Positions 10,843 through 19,449 are shown, numbered from the stretch's first letter. The stretch is DNA of 64,000 nt from Gemmatimonadota bacterium (GCA_016713785.1 JADJOM010000003.1:124001-188000); one strand, 5' to 3'. Notes: generated by a model not told the origin, from the letters alone. Numbers and translations are program-made.

Positions 10843-12113
10843 TGGCCAGCTCGATGGTGCGCGATCAGCTCGTCGCCCGGTCCGTCTCGGCCCGCTACAA
10901 CCTCTTCGTGGGCCTGGGCACCGCCCTCGCCCTCGTCGGGGCGGCGCTCTTCATCCTCTACGCCCGCGGGGAGCAGGCCGACCGCGCCTGGCACCTCTTC
11001 CACGTCAACTGGGTGTACTTCACCGGCCTGACCGGCGGCAGCTTTGCCTTTGTCGCGGTGCAGAAGGTCACCAAGGCCAAGTGGTCCGGGGTGATCATCC
11101 GGTTCGCCGAGGCGGCGCCGTTCTTCTTCTGGCCGGTGTCGGTGGTGGGCTTCCTGCTCATCTTCACCGTGGGGTACCACCACATCTTCCCCGAGATGCA
11201 CGGGCTCGGGCACGGCAAGGAAGTGTGGCTCTCCCACGGCTTCATGTTCGGCCGCCTGGCCGTGGGCCTGGCGCTGCTCTACTACCTCGGCTTCCAGCTG
11301 ATCAAGGCCGACCTCATCCCCGACATGCACGACGTGAAGGGCGCGGTCCCGGCCGAGCGGCGCGGCCTGTATGACCGGTGGACCGCGGGCTTCGACGCCT
11401 CCCCGGAGGGGCGCAGCCGGCACGAGGTCCGCATCGCGCGGCTCGCCCCCATGTACGTGATCACCTACGCCATCGTCTTCACCATGGTGGCGTTCGACAC
11501 CATGATGGCGCTGCAGCCGCACTGGTTCTCCAACCTCTTCGGCGGCTGGTACTTCATGGGCTCCTTCCTGGGCGCCCACACCCTCCTCGCGCTGATGATG
11601 CTCTACGGGCGGAACGAGGTGGGGATCAGCGAGTTCATCAGCCCGAAGCAGCGGCATGACCTCGGCAAGCTGTGCTTCGGGTTCACGGTCTTCTGGACCT
11701 ACCTGATGTGGTCCCAGTTCCTCGTGATCTGGTACGGCAACCTCCCGGAAGAGACCGGGTTCGTCTTCGCCCGGCTGTGGGGCGAGTGGCGGCCCATCGG
11801 GACCATGGTGTTCCTCGGGATGTTCGTGATTCCCTTCATCGGCCTGCTGGGCGTGGCGCCGAAGAAGACCCCGGCAACCCTCGGGCTGTTCACCGCGATC
11901 AGCCTCTGCACCCTCTGGCTGGAGCGGTACCTGCTGGTGCTCCCGTCGGTGACCCACGAGGCGGGGCCGGTCTTCGGGGTCGCCGAGCTTGGCCCGACGC
12001 TGGGATTCCTCGGGTTGTTCCTGCTGTCCTACGGGTTCTTTGCCCGGACCTTCCCGATGGTCTCGCCCCGGCTTGCGCTGATCACCCTGGAAAAGGAAGC
12101 GGGCCACCACTAA
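10842..12113 (+). CDS. actF: Alternative complex III NrfD-like membrane subunit ActF
   Basis: Second NrfD-like subunit, 423 aa, with about ten transmembrane helices; a paralogue of ActC. His- and Tyr-containing helix ends (for example LLIFTVGYHHIFPEM) resemble the proton-path and quinone regions described for the family. Its ATG overlaps the actE stop (TGATG). It is the last gene of the operon, and a strong hairpin follows directly. No cytochrome oxidase or assembly gene follows, so the partner oxidase must be encoded elsewhere. Confidence 0.94.
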   Translation: MASSMVRDQLVARSVSARYNLFVGLGTALALVGAALFILYARGEQADRAWHLFHVNWVYFTGLTGGSFAFVAVQKVTKAKWSGVIIRFAEAAPFFFWPVSVVGFLLIFTVGYHHIFPEMHGLGHGKEVWLSHGFMFGRLAVGLALLYYLGFQLIKADLIPDMHDVKGAVPAERRGLYDRWTAGFDASPEGRSRHEVRIARLAPMYVITYAIVFTMVAFDTMMALQPHWFSNLFGGWYFMGSFLGAHTLLALMMLYGRNEVGISEFISPKQRHDLGKLCFGFTVFWTYLMWSQFLVIWYGNLPEETGFVFARLWGEWRPIGTMVFLGMFVIPFIGLLGVAPKKTPATLGLFTAISLCTLWLERYLLVLPSVTHEAGPVFGVAELGPTLGFLGLFLLSYGFFARTFPMVSPRLALITLEKEAGHH

Positions 12114-12138
12114 GCCCGCTCATCCGCGGTGGAACGCG

Positions 12139-12174
12139 AAAGGGCGGGGACCGGTGCACCGGTCCCCGCCCTTT
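12139..12174. terminator. Bidirectional terminator between actF and the anti-sigma gene
   Basis: Perfect 36-base palindrome, AAAGGGCGGGGACCGGTG followed directly by its reverse complement. A-runs at the start and T-runs at the end give a terminator in either direction, which suits the convergent genes. Confidence 0.9.
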
Positions 12175-12202
12175 GCCCGTCGCCACCCTCGCCCGGCTCT
12201 GG

Positions 12203-13204
12203 CTAGTACCGCCGGCGGGGTGTCACGCGGTTGAGCAGCGAACCGAGCGCCTGTGACGGCCCGGTGACCGCGACCATCCGGTCGCCCTGCTGGATGGTGA
12301 CCGTCACCCGGCTGCTGCCGTCGACCGGCGTGCTGGCGGGCGGCTGGCCTCCCTCGGCCGCCACCAGCGCCGCGACGCGCGGCGCCGGGCCGGCCAGGGT
12401 CCGCACCAGTTCCCCCGACTCGAGCATCTGGTCCACGGCCGTGACGTCGGGACCGGTCTCACCGGGCTGCACCCGGACCTGCACCACCGGGAGCCCCGGA
12501 ACCAGCGGGACATCCACCGAGCGGAGCTGGCCCGCACTGTCGGGGGAGACCGTTCGCCACAGCCCCTTGAGTCCCGGCTCATCGCCCATCGGCTGTGAGG
12601 TGAAGTCCGTCAGGTCGCTGTCAGGGGCGTTGGGATTCAACTGCCGGGCCGTCGTGGGGAAGTGCGCCGGCGGCGCCGTCTCCACGGCGGAGGCAAACTG
12701 GACCGGGCCCGGCTGCTCCCGGGCCGAGGCGTCGGCCCGCGCCGGGCTCCCCGGCTGGCGCCGCGACACCGGCCGGTCCTGCCGTGTGGCTTCGGGGGCC
12801 GGCAGGTCCACCGTCGGCGCTGGGGGTCGCGGATCGGTGCTCGCCACGGCGGCAGTGGGCGCGGGGCGAGGGGCCCCCGGCGACCGGAGCGTCCAGCCGG
12901 CCAGCACCGCCACCGCGATGCTCGCGGCCCATGCCCCGATCACCAGCCAGCGCGAGCGGCCGCCCGCCCGCTCGGCCGCCCGTGCCTGCAGGGTGGCGTA
13001 GGCCGGCGGGATCACCGACGGCGGGCTGAATTCGGCCAGCAGCTCCGTGGTCCGGTCCCGCAGCCGCGCGATCTCGTCCCGCGCCATCTGGCAACGGGGA
13101 CAGCGGGCGAGATGGCGCTCGATCTCCGCCGCCTGCGACCGGCTCAGCGCCTGGTCGAGGTAGGCGTGGAGCTCTTCGTCAGGAGTGTGCCGCGCGGTCG
13201 TCAC
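12203..13204 (-). CDS. Anti-sigma factor with zinc-finger (zf-HC2) and one transmembrane helix
   Basis: Probable inhibitor of the ECF sigma factor encoded just upstream. Residues 1-60 carry the anti-sigma zinc motif (His in ERHLARCPRC with the two following Cys). A transmembrane helix at about 93-113 (WLVIGAWAASIAVAVLAGWT) places the remaining 220 residues outside. That exported part is Pro- and Ala-rich at first, then folds into a small domain of unknown type. The GTG start overlaps the sigma gene by 26 bases, the usual pairing. The signal that releases the sigma factor is not evident. Confidence 0.88.
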   Translation of the reverse strand: MTTARHTPDEELHAYLDQALSRSQAAEIERHLARCPRCQMARDEIARLRDRTTELLAEFSPPSVIPPAYATLQARAAERAGGRSRWLVIGAWAASIAVAVLAGWTLRSPGAPRPAPTAAVASTDPRPPAPTVDLPAPEATRQDRPVSRRQPGSPARADASAREQPGPVQFASAVETAPPAHFPTTARQLNPNAPDSDLTDFTSQPMGDEPGLKGLWRTVSPDSAGQLRSVDVPLVPGLPVVQVRVQPGETGPDVTAVDQMLESGELVRTLAGPAPRVAALVAAEGGQPPASTPVDGSSRVTVTIQQGDRMVAVTGPSQALGSLLNRVTPRRRY

Positions 13205-13694
13205 GATGTTCCATCCGGTCGTAGGCGTCGATCAGTCGCTTCCGGGCCCGCGCGAGTGTGGTGCCGACGGCACCCACGGCGAGACCGGTCTGCTGGGCAA
13301 TTTCAGGATAGCTGAGCCCCGCGTCCCACAGGAGCAGGACCTCGCGGTCCCGGGCCGTCAGGGTGTTGAGCGCGCCGTCCACCCGGGCGCGCCGCTCGTC
13401 TTCTTCCACCATCTCGTCCGCGGGCATGTGGCTCGAGGGGTGGGTGATCGGGTCATCCTTGAGCAGGGTCAGGTGCCGCTTGCGGCGCATGGCCGCGCGC
13501 GCCTCGTCCCGCGCCAGGTTCGCGGCCACCGCGAAGAGCCACGCCCGGGGCTTCTCGGGCCGGTGGGCCATCGCCCGGATGAACACCTCCTGCGCGAGGT
13601 CGTGGGCGCGGTCGGCGTCCCAGACCTTCCGGTACAGGAAACGCACCACGGTCGCGTAGGTGGTTCGATACAGCTCTTCGAGTTCATCGCCCAT
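13179..13694 (-). CDS. ECF-type RNA polymerase sigma factor
   Basis: Sigma-70 family ECF factor of 171 aa. Region 2 (about 10-80) includes RKVWDADRAHDLAQEVFIRAM, which binds core polymerase and the -10 element. Region 4 (about 110-165) has the helix-turn-helix YPEIAQQTGLAVGAVGTTLARARKRL. It is co-transcribed with its anti-sigma factor. ATG 13694 has a GAGGG ribosome site. The AT-rich stretch at 13748-13762 is its likely promoter region and may be autoregulated, but I see no second copy of that motif to define a regulon. Confidence 0.92.
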   Translation of the reverse strand: MGDELEELYRTTYATVVRFLYRKVWDADRAHDLAQEVFIRAMAHRPEKPRAWLFAVAANLARDEARAAMRRKRHLTLLKDDPITHPSSHMPADEMVEEDERRARVDGALNTLTARDREVLLLWDAGLSYPEIAQQTGLAVGAVGTTLARARKRLIDAYDRMEHRDDRAAHS

Positions 13695-13811
13695 TGGCGT
13701 CCCTCGAGCGTAACGGTCTGGGGCGGGCCTGATCGGCTAGATGGCGTTGACAGATAATCTTACGACGCCGGAGCCCACCCCGATCAACACAACAGTCGCC
13801 ATGGTGTTGCG

Positions 13812-14600
13812 TCACTGCCTCTTGGCGGCCTTCCTGGCCGGCGGGGTGTACCAGAGGCACCCGGGGTGGAGTCCCTTTCCATCATCAGGCCATTCGCTGC
13901 ACAGGTCCGGCTTGGCGGTGCGACCGTCGGCCCGCTGCCGGCCGTGCAGGGTGCAGTTCTCCCGGGGATCATCGAGGTAGTCGCAGGCGGAGATCATCTC
14001 GGCTTCCAGTGCCTGGGGCGATTCCCGGCTGATCTTGCACAGGTACGGTGACTGGCGGGAGCGGACCAGCGCCTCCAGGTGCGTATCCCCCTGGTCGCAC
14101 AGGATCTCCACCTGAAGGTCGCGGCAGCAGGCGGAGCCGCGTCGGTGATCGGCCGTGGTGCAGGGCGCGATCGAACAGGGGTTTTCGCTGTCGAGCGGAT
14201 CCACCTCGAGCACCGGAAGGCTCCGGGGAGGGAAGGGGAGCGTCAGCGTGCGCTGGGCGCCCTCCGAGACCGCCAGGAAGGCATCTCCACCCAGCCGCCG
14301 CGGCTGGACCGGTGAGGCGGGCGGGGAGGGCGCCGGCCCGGTGAAGCCATGCGCCCGGCAGGCGCCAAGGTCTCCCTGACGCTGGAGGAAGCGGCACCGG
14401 ACGTGGAGCACGGCGTCGACCAGGAGGTCCCGGTCCCGGGCGCGCAGGTCACGAAAGGTGATGTGCTCCGTGTGCCCCAGGAGCCAGGTCGCCTCATGGT
14501 CGCAGGAGGCCGGGCCCTTGTCCAGGGTTCCGATGCGCAGGGTAACGGGGATGCCGAGGCACTGGGGGCCGAGAGTGCGGCACGACGGAGGAGGATGCAC
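13812..14600 (-). CDS. Cysteine-rich hypothetical protein, possibly metal or Fe-S binding
   Basis: Protein of 262 aa with about 16 cysteines, many in tight groups: PCSIAPC, SACCRD, VEILC, YLCK, ISACDYL, ENCTLHG, and DLCSE with a later GCLW. The spacing recalls YkgJ-type zinc/iron-chelating proteins, which bind clusters through scattered Cys, but I cannot assign it firmly. There is no signal peptide. The GTG start at 14600 lies 6 nt after TAGATT on the minus strand (14607-14612), so the message may be leaderless. Codon use is like its neighbours. It lies upstream of the sigma gene on the same strand, separated by 117 bases. Confidence 0.75.
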   Translation of the reverse strand: MHPPPSCRTLGPQCLGIPVTLRIGTLDKGPASCDHEATWLLGHTEHITFRDLRARDRDLLVDAVLHVRCRFLQRQGDLGACRAHGFTGPAPSPPASPVQPRRLGGDAFLAVSEGAQRTLTLPFPPRSLPVLEVDPLDSENPCSIAPCTTADHRRGSACCRDLQVEILCDQGDTHLEALVRSRQSPYLCKISRESPQALEAEMISACDYLDDPRENCTLHGRQRADGRTAKPDLCSEWPDDGKGLHPGCLWYTPPARKAAKRQ

Positions 14601-14657
14601 GCGGGAAATCTAACGCCGCCGCCCCATCTCCCCGATTCCGGGCAGGGCTTGTATCTT

Positions 14658-14673
14658 TGTGAACCTTTTCACA
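14658..14673. promoter_or_regulatory. CRP-like operator upstream of the cupredoxin gene
   Basis: TGTGA-N6-TCACA is an exact match to the textbook CRP half-sites, inside the longer palindrome TTGTGAA-CCTT-TTCACAA (14657-14674). It lies 36 bases before the cupredoxin ATG and abuts TATCTT (14652-14657), a possible -10. Placement near the start of transcription would suit repression; another promoter would allow activation. Confidence 0.55.
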
Positions 14674-14709
14674 AGGCACATTTTCCCCTGCAAGTGGAGG
14701 GAGTCTTCG

Positions 14710-15177
14710 ATGCGCGCGATGACGATGGTGGCGGGACTCGCCCTGGCCCTCGCGGCCTGTGGCGGCAAGAGCGGCGAACAACCAGCCGACCAGCCGGCGA
14801 CGCCGGCTCCGGCGGAGCAGGCCCCGGCTCCGGTGGCGACGGGCACGACCCACGAGGTCGCGATGGACTTTGACGGGAAGGTGGGCACCTACTCCCCGGC
14901 TGAGCTGACCATCAAGGCGGGCGACGTGGTGAAGTTCGTGGTGAAGAGCGGACCGCCCCACAACGTGGCGTTCGATCCCGCGACCCTGCCGGCGGGTGCC
15001 GCCGACGTCCTGGGCAAGGCCATGGCCGAGACGATGGGGCCGTTGACCGGTCCGATGAAGGTCGGGATGGGCGAGAGCTACGAGATCAACTTCGCCGGTG
15101 TCCCCGCGGGTACGTACGATTATCACTGCACGCCGCACGTGGCGTTCGGGATGAAGGCCAAGCTGATCGTCCAGTAG
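14710..15177 (+). CDS. Plastocyanin-like blue copper (cupredoxin) lipoprotein
   Basis: Exported electron carrier of 155 aa. ATG 14710 has a strong ribosome site (GGAGGGAG, about 7 nt before) and gives a lipoprotein signal ending LALAACGG. A Pro/Ala-rich linker (about 20-45) leads to a type 1 copper domain. Copper ligands are His in GPPHNVAF and Cys, His and Met in YHCTPHVAFGM, the plastocyanin order. It may accept electrons from alternative complex III or donate to a terminal oxidase; the shared CRP-like palindrome with actA supports that link by inference only. Confidence 0.92.
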   Translation: MRAMTMVAGLALALAACGGKSGEQPADQPATPAPAEQAPAPVATGTTHEVAMDFDGKVGTYSPAELTIKAGDVVKFVVKSGPPHNVAFDPATLPAGAADVLGKAMAETMGPLTGPMKVGMGESYEINFAGVPAGTYDYHCTPHVAFGMKAKLIVQ

Positions 15178-15190
15178 GCCCGCCACTGTT

Positions 15191-15223
15191 CAGAGGGCCC
15201 GGGGCACTGCCCCGGGCCCTCTG
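15191..15223. terminator. Bidirectional terminator
   Basis: Two perfect 16-base arms (CAGAGGGCCCGGGGCA and its reverse complement) flank one base. It lies between the convergent cupredoxin gene and the PAP2 gene, ending next to the PAP2 stop codon. Confidence 0.85.
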
Positions 15224-16096
15224 TCATGTCCGCTCGTCACGGCGCTCCGGGCCGTGGGCCCGGGAGATGGGCCCCAGGGCCAGGACCAGGACCAGCGCCA
15301 GCCCGGTGCCGGCCAGGGCGTCCACCGCATAGTGCATCTGGCAGTAGACGACGCCGACGGTGAGCAGCACCGCCGGTGGGATCAGCATCGCGCCGAGCGG
15401 GCGCCAGCCCCGCCAGGCGGCGGCGGCCGCGACCAGCGTGGCCGCCACGTGGGACGACGGAAACGCCGCGCCGTAGGCGCTGCCACGGGCCAGGGTCCGG
15501 TAGACGAGGCGGGCGGGGCCGTTGTCGAGGAAGGCGGGCGACGGCCGGGGGAACTCGTAATACGGGCCGGCGACCGGGTAGAGCAGGAAGACGGCATAGC
15601 AGGTGAGGAACGTCGCCATCAGCCAGAGCACGCTGCGTTCGGCCGCCTCGGCCCGGCCCATCGCCAGGAAGAGCAGCGGCGGGCCGAGCACGATCGGATA
15701 GTACGCGAAATAGACCGCGTGGAGCAGCGCCGACCAGAACGGGCTCGGATAGGCTTCCCACCAGGTCCGGCTCAGCTCCGATCCGAAGAGCGCCAGCTCC
15801 CACCCCCGGACCGCGGCGTCGTGCACGGCGATGGCGCCGAAGTGGTTGAGGAGGTCGATCGCCGGGTAGAAGGCGCCCAGGGTGAGCAGCGGATACACGG
15901 TGCGCAGGACCTGCCCGGCTGGCCCCGGGCTGGCGTGCCGCGCGAGCGCCACCAGCAGGACAATCAGCGCATTGGCCACCAGCACCCCGCCCACCGCAGG
16001 GTACCCCGGCAGGCGCAGCAGCGCGAGGAGGGCCGTGAAGAGGGCGTACCCGAGGACCAGCCAGTCCACGGGGCGCAGCGGAGCCGGCGGGTTCAC
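15224..16096 (-). CDS. PAP2-superfamily membrane phosphatase/phosphotransferase (possible inositolphosphoceramide synthase type)
   Basis: Polytopic membrane enzyme of 290 aa with six or more helices. The PAP2 active site is AAFPSSHVAAT, and YCQMHYAVDALAG supplies the second His and Asp. LLYPVAGPYYEFP before it resembles the PAP2_3/AUR1-like branch, whose members move or remove lipid phosphate head groups. GTG 16096 is chosen because it overlaps the upstream stop as GTGA; an alternative GTG is at 16120. It is the last gene of the spt operon, so a role in phosphoceramide or inositolphosphoceramide chemistry is attractive. A generic phosphatidate or undecaprenyl-pyrophosphate phosphatase remains possible. 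Confidence 0.85.
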   Translation of the reverse strand: MNPPAPLRPVDWLVLGYALFTALLALLRLPGYPAVGGVLVANALIVLLVALARHASPGPAGQVLRTVYPLLTLGAFYPAIDLLNHFGAIAVHDAAVRGWELALFGSELSRTWWEAYPSPFWSALLHAVYFAYYPIVLGPPLLFLAMGRAEAAERSVLWLMATFLTCYAVFLLYPVAGPYYEFPRPSPAFLDNGPARLVYRTLARGSAYGAAFPSSHVAATLVAAAAAWRGWRPLGAMLIPPAVLLTVGVVYCQMHYAVDALAGTGLALVLVLALGPISRAHGPERRDERT

Positions 16097-17064
16097 AACC
16101 AGCGCTGCTCGCGATACCACTGGGCGGTAGCCTGCAGGCCTGCGGGCAGGTCATGCCCTGCCTGCCAGCCGCTGTCGCGAAGCAGCGGCGCGGGATCACC
16201 CGTCCACGCGGGCTGGAAGAACTCGTTGGCCTTGTCAGGGGTCAGGATGGTGGCCCGCCCGGCCAGCCGGGCCGCCGCGCCGGTGATCCCGAGCGCCACA
16301 CGGGCCAGCACCGCGGGCAGCGGCACCACCCGCGGCGGCCGACCGGTGAGCGCGGCTCCCACGGCGCGTACGAACTCGGCGCTGGTGAACACCCCGGCGT
16401 GGCAGGCGTAGTACGTCCCGCCCACGGTCCGTTCACTGGTCCCCGCCGCGAGGAGGGCGGCGGCCAGGTCGGGGCCGTAGACGGCGGAAAGCTCCTGGGT
16501 GCCGTCCCCGAACACCGGCGCGATCCCGGTCCGGGCGAGCCGGAACACCTTCAGCACCTCGGTATCCCGGGGGCCGTAGACCATCGGCGGTCGTACGATC
16601 GTCCACGGCAACGGGCCGGCCCGCACCACGTCCTCGCCCGCGAGCTTCGAGCGGCCGTACGCGGTGACGGGGCGCGGGGGCTCGTTGCCCAGGAGCGGGT
16701 GGCCGCGTGGAGCGGGTCCGCCCGCGGCCATGCTCGAGACCAGCACGACGCGAGGCCGCGCCCCGGCGGGCACGGCCTCGAGCAGGTTCCGGGTGCCGTC
16801 GCGATTGCCGGCGAGAAACTCGGTTTCGTCACGGGCGGCGACCAGGCCCGCCACATGGAAGATCAGGTCCGCGTCCCGGACCGCCTCGCGGAGGGCGGGC
16901 AGCTGATGCAGGTCGCCGGTGACGGTCCGGACGCCCTGGGCCACCAGCCCGGCAGCCCTGGCGGGCGAGCGGACCAATGCGGTGACCTCGATTCCCTGGC
17001 GCCGCAGGGTCTCGGCCAGGTGGCTGCCGACGAACCCCGTGGCGCCGGTGACCAGCGCCCTCAT
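16093..17064 (-). CDS. NAD(P)-dependent SDR, probable ceramide reductase CerR
   Basis: Extended short-chain dehydrogenase of 323 aa. The Rossmann motif is VTGATGFVGSHLAE at the N terminus. The catalytic residues are a Ser in VLVSSMA and YGRSK (YxxxK). In Caulobacter an SDR of this type, CerR, reduces the 3-keto group in ceramide formation. Its place after serine palmitoyltransferase and a GNAT-like protein makes that the best guess here. The ATG overlaps the upstream stop (ATGA). On sequence alone it could be any sugar or 3-beta-hydroxysteroid epimerase/dehydrogenase; the pathway call rests on context. Confidence 0.85.
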   Translation of the reverse strand: MRALVTGATGFVGSHLAETLRRQGIEVTALVRSPARAAGLVAQGVRTVTGDLHQLPALREAVRDADLIFHVAGLVAARDETEFLAGNRDGTRNLLEAVPAGARPRVVLVSSMAAGGPAPRGHPLLGNEPPRPVTAYGRSKLAGEDVVRAGPLPWTIVRPPMVYGPRDTEVLKVFRLARTGIAPVFGDGTQELSAVYGPDLAAALLAAGTSERTVGGTYYACHAGVFTSAEFVRAVGAALTGRPPRVVPLPAVLARVALGITGAAARLAGRATILTPDKANEFFQPAWTGDPAPLLRDSGWQAGHDLPAGLQATAQWYREQRWL

Positions 17065-18200
17065 AGCGGCCGGTCGTACAGCCGGTAGGTTTTGTAGACC
17101 GAGAATTCCATCTTCTCGAGCCCCGCGTTCATCGCGGGATTGTCCTCGAGGATCCAGCCTGCCTCGCCCCAGTAGATGCCGTGCTCGGCCGCCTTGGTCC
17201 AGATCCAGTGGTAGAGCATCGCGTCGATGCCCTTGCCGCGCAGCTCCGGGATGACGCCGAGGAGGAGGATCCGCGCCCGGCGCAGCCGGCGCAGCTTGAG
17301 GGTGAGCAGCAGGTCGGCGAGCAGCGCGGGCGTGAGGCGGCCGGAGCGGTGCCGCTGGAAGATCGCGTTCAGGTCCGGTAGGGCCAGCCCAAAGCCGATG
17401 ACCTCACCGTCCTTCTCGGCGAAGGGCACCAGGTCCGCGATCGCCACCGGCTTGAACTGCTCCGCGAGGTGGTCGATCTCCCGGTCGGTCATGGGGATGA
17501 AGCCCCAGTTCTTCTCCCAGCACTTGTTGTACAGCACCTTGATCCGTTCCACCTCGCCCCGGAAGTCCTGCATGTTCATCGGGCGGATGGTGATGCCGAG
17601 GCGCTGGCGCAGCAGCTCCGTGCCGCGCGCCAGGCGCTCTGGCACCGGGAGGTAGTAGCCCTGGTAGCCACCCCGGTACACCAGCAGGTCCTTGGCCTTG
17701 GTGAACCGGGCCGCGTCGAGCAACCGCTCGTAGTACGGCGGGTTGTGAGGCATCATGAGCGTGGGCGGCGTGTCGAATCCCCGGATCAGCAGTCCGCACT
17801 CATCATTGGTGGAGAAGGAGGCCGGCCCGCGCATGACGTCGTGCTGGCGTTCGCGCAGCCAGGCCGCGGCCGCCTCGAAGAGCGCGGTGGCCACGTCCTG
17901 GTCGTACACCGACTCGAAGAAGCCGAAGAACCCGACCCGGTCGGCGTGGAACTCGTTGTGCAGCCGGTTGGTGATCGCCGCGATGCGGCCCACCACGCCC
18001 CCCCCCCGCTCGGCCAGGAAGTACTCGGCCTCCCCGTGCTCGAAGAACGGGTTGGCGGCGCGGTCGAGCAGCTTGCGGACGTCCATACGCAACGGCGGGA
18101 CCCAGAGTGGGTCCCGCGCGTGGAGTTCGTAGGGCAGGGCGATGAACCGGTCCAGGCCGGCGCCGTCGCGCACCGGCCGGACCGTGACGGGTGCGGTCAG
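17061..18200 (-). CDS. GNAT-fold N-acyltransferase-like protein, probable bacterial ceramide synthase
   Basis: Soluble protein of about 379 aa with a GNAT-like C-terminal half. ILLLGVIPELRGKGIDAMLYHW is the acyl-CoA-binding strand and loop, and GEAGWILEDNPAMNAGLEKM is the usual terminal motif. The N-terminal RFIALPYELHARDPLWVPPL is typical of the family. In Caulobacter the ceramide synthase bCerS is a GNAT-like protein that N-acylates the sphingoid base. The start is uncertain: no ATG or GTG fits, and the frame inside spt is clearly non-coding. CTG 18200 would overlap the spt stop as CTGA, matching the other overlaps. GTG 18173 is the next choice but would trim the conserved start. Confidence 0.82.
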   Translation of the reverse strand: MTAPVTVRPVRDGAGLDRFIALPYELHARDPLWVPPLRMDVRKLLDRAANPFFEHGEAEYFLAERGGGVVGRIAAITNRLHNEFHADRVGFFGFFESVYDQDVATALFEAAAAWLRERQHDVMRGPASFSTNDECGLLIRGFDTPPTLMMPHNPPYYERLLDAARFTKAKDLLVYRGGYQGYYLPVPERLARGTELLRQRLGITIRPMNMQDFRGEVERIKVLYNKCWEKNWGFIPMTDREIDHLAEQFKPVAIADLVPFAEKDGEVIGFGLALPDLNAIFQRHRSGRLTPALLADLLLTLKLRRLRRARILLLGVIPELRGKGIDAMLYHWIWTKAAEHGIYWGEAGWILEDNPAMNAGLEKMEFSVYKTYRLYDRPL

Positions 18201-19402
18201 ATGACCCCCAGGGCCTTGCCGATCGACGCGAACTGCTCCAGGCAGTAGTCGATCTGGTCGAAGGTGTGGGTGGCCATGAGGCTGGTGCGCAGCCGGCATT
18301 GGGACGGTGGCACCGCCGGCGGCATGACCGGGTTGGTGAAGACGCCGGCATCGTAGAGCTTCCGCCAGAACACGAACGTGGTCTCCATCGGGCCGATCAG
18401 CACCGGGATGATCGGGGTCTCGGTCTCGCCGATGTTGTACCCGAGGTCGCGCATGCCGTTGATGAAGCGGTGCGTGTTGGCCCACAGCAGGGTGCGCCGC
18501 TCCGGCTCGCTTCGCAGCACCTCGAGCGCCGCCAGCACGCCGGCGGTGTTGGCCGGCGGCAGCGACGCGGTGAAGATCAGCGGGCGGCTGTGGTGCTTGA
18601 GGAAGTGGATGACGTTCTCGGAGCCCGCCACGAAGCCGCCGATGGAGGCCAGCGACTTCGAGAAGGTCCCCGCGATCAGGTCCACCTCGTCGGTCATGCC
18701 GAAGTGCGCCGCGGTGCCGTCGCCGTTGGGGCCGAGGACGCCCAGGGAGTGCGCGTCGTCGAGCGCCAGCGCCACCCCGTGCTTGCGGGCGATGCGCACC
18801 AGCTCCGGGACGTTTGCGATGTCCCCTTCCATGGAGTACACGCCGTCGACCACGATCATCGCGCCGCGGTTGTTCCGGGTGCGCTCAATCATGCGGTCGA
18901 GGCCCGCCAGGTCGCCGTGGCTGAAGCGCAGGGTGTCGCCGTACGACATCTTGGCGCCATCGACGATCGAGGCGTGGTCGAGCTTGTCGAGGTAGACGAG
19001 GTCGCCGCGGCCGATCAGGCCGGAGATGAGCCCGAGGTTGGCCTGGTAACCGGTGGAGAAGACGAGGCAGTCTTCCTTCCCCAGGAACTCCGCCAGCGCG
19101 GCCTCGAGCTGGCCGTGGAGGTCGAGGGTGCCATTCAGGAACCGGCTGCCGGTGCACCCCGAGCCGTAGCGATGCAGCGCACGGGAGGCCGCCTCGAGCA
19201 CCTTGGGGTGGTGGGTCAGGCCCAGGTAGTTGTTCGATCCGAGCATGATCCGCTTCTGGCCTTCGATGACCACCGCGGTGTCTTCGGAATCGGAAATCGG
19301 CTTGAAGTAGGGGTACAGCCCCGCCGCCTGGACTTCGCGTGCCTTGGTGAACTGCCGGCACTTGTCGAAGAGCTGGATGTTCTGAATGATCTGGGTATCC
19401 AC
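18197..19402 (-). CDS. spt: Alpha-oxoamine synthase, probable serine palmitoyltransferase
   Basis: PLP enzyme of 401 aa that joins an amino acid to an acyl thioester. Motifs are HRYGSGCTGSRFLNGTLDLH, LDKLDHASIVDGA, VVDGVYSMEGD, LALDDAHSLGVLG and GTFSKSLASIGG, whose Lys holds PLP (about residue 250). The family covers serine palmitoyltransferase, KBL and BioF. The operon with an N-acyltransferase and an SDR favours serine palmitoyltransferase, the first step of sphingolipid synthesis. GTG 19402 is preferred over ATG 19432 because AGAAGAGG precedes it at good spacing. It is the first gene of the operon; two palindromes lie in its promoter region. Confidence 0.88.
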   Translation of the reverse strand: MDTQIIQNIQLFDKCRQFTKAREVQAAGLYPYFKPISDSEDTAVVIEGQKRIMLGSNNYLGLTHHPKVLEAASRALHRYGSGCTGSRFLNGTLDLHGQLEAALAEFLGKEDCLVFSTGYQANLGLISGLIGRGDLVYLDKLDHASIVDGAKMSYGDTLRFSHGDLAGLDRMIERTRNNRGAMIVVDGVYSMEGDIANVPELVRIARKHGVALALDDAHSLGVLGPNGDGTAAHFGMTDEVDLIAGTFSKSLASIGGFVAGSENVIHFLKHHSRPLIFTASLPPANTAGVLAALEVLRSEPERRTLLWANTHRFINGMRDLGYNIGETETPIIPVLIGPMETTFVFWRKLYDAGVFTNPVMPPAVPPSQCRLRTSLMATHTFDQIDYCLEQFASIGKALGVI

Positions 19403-19449
19403 GGCGCCTCTTCTCCGACCTTGGGGAAACATCCGGTCATGATACTAAC

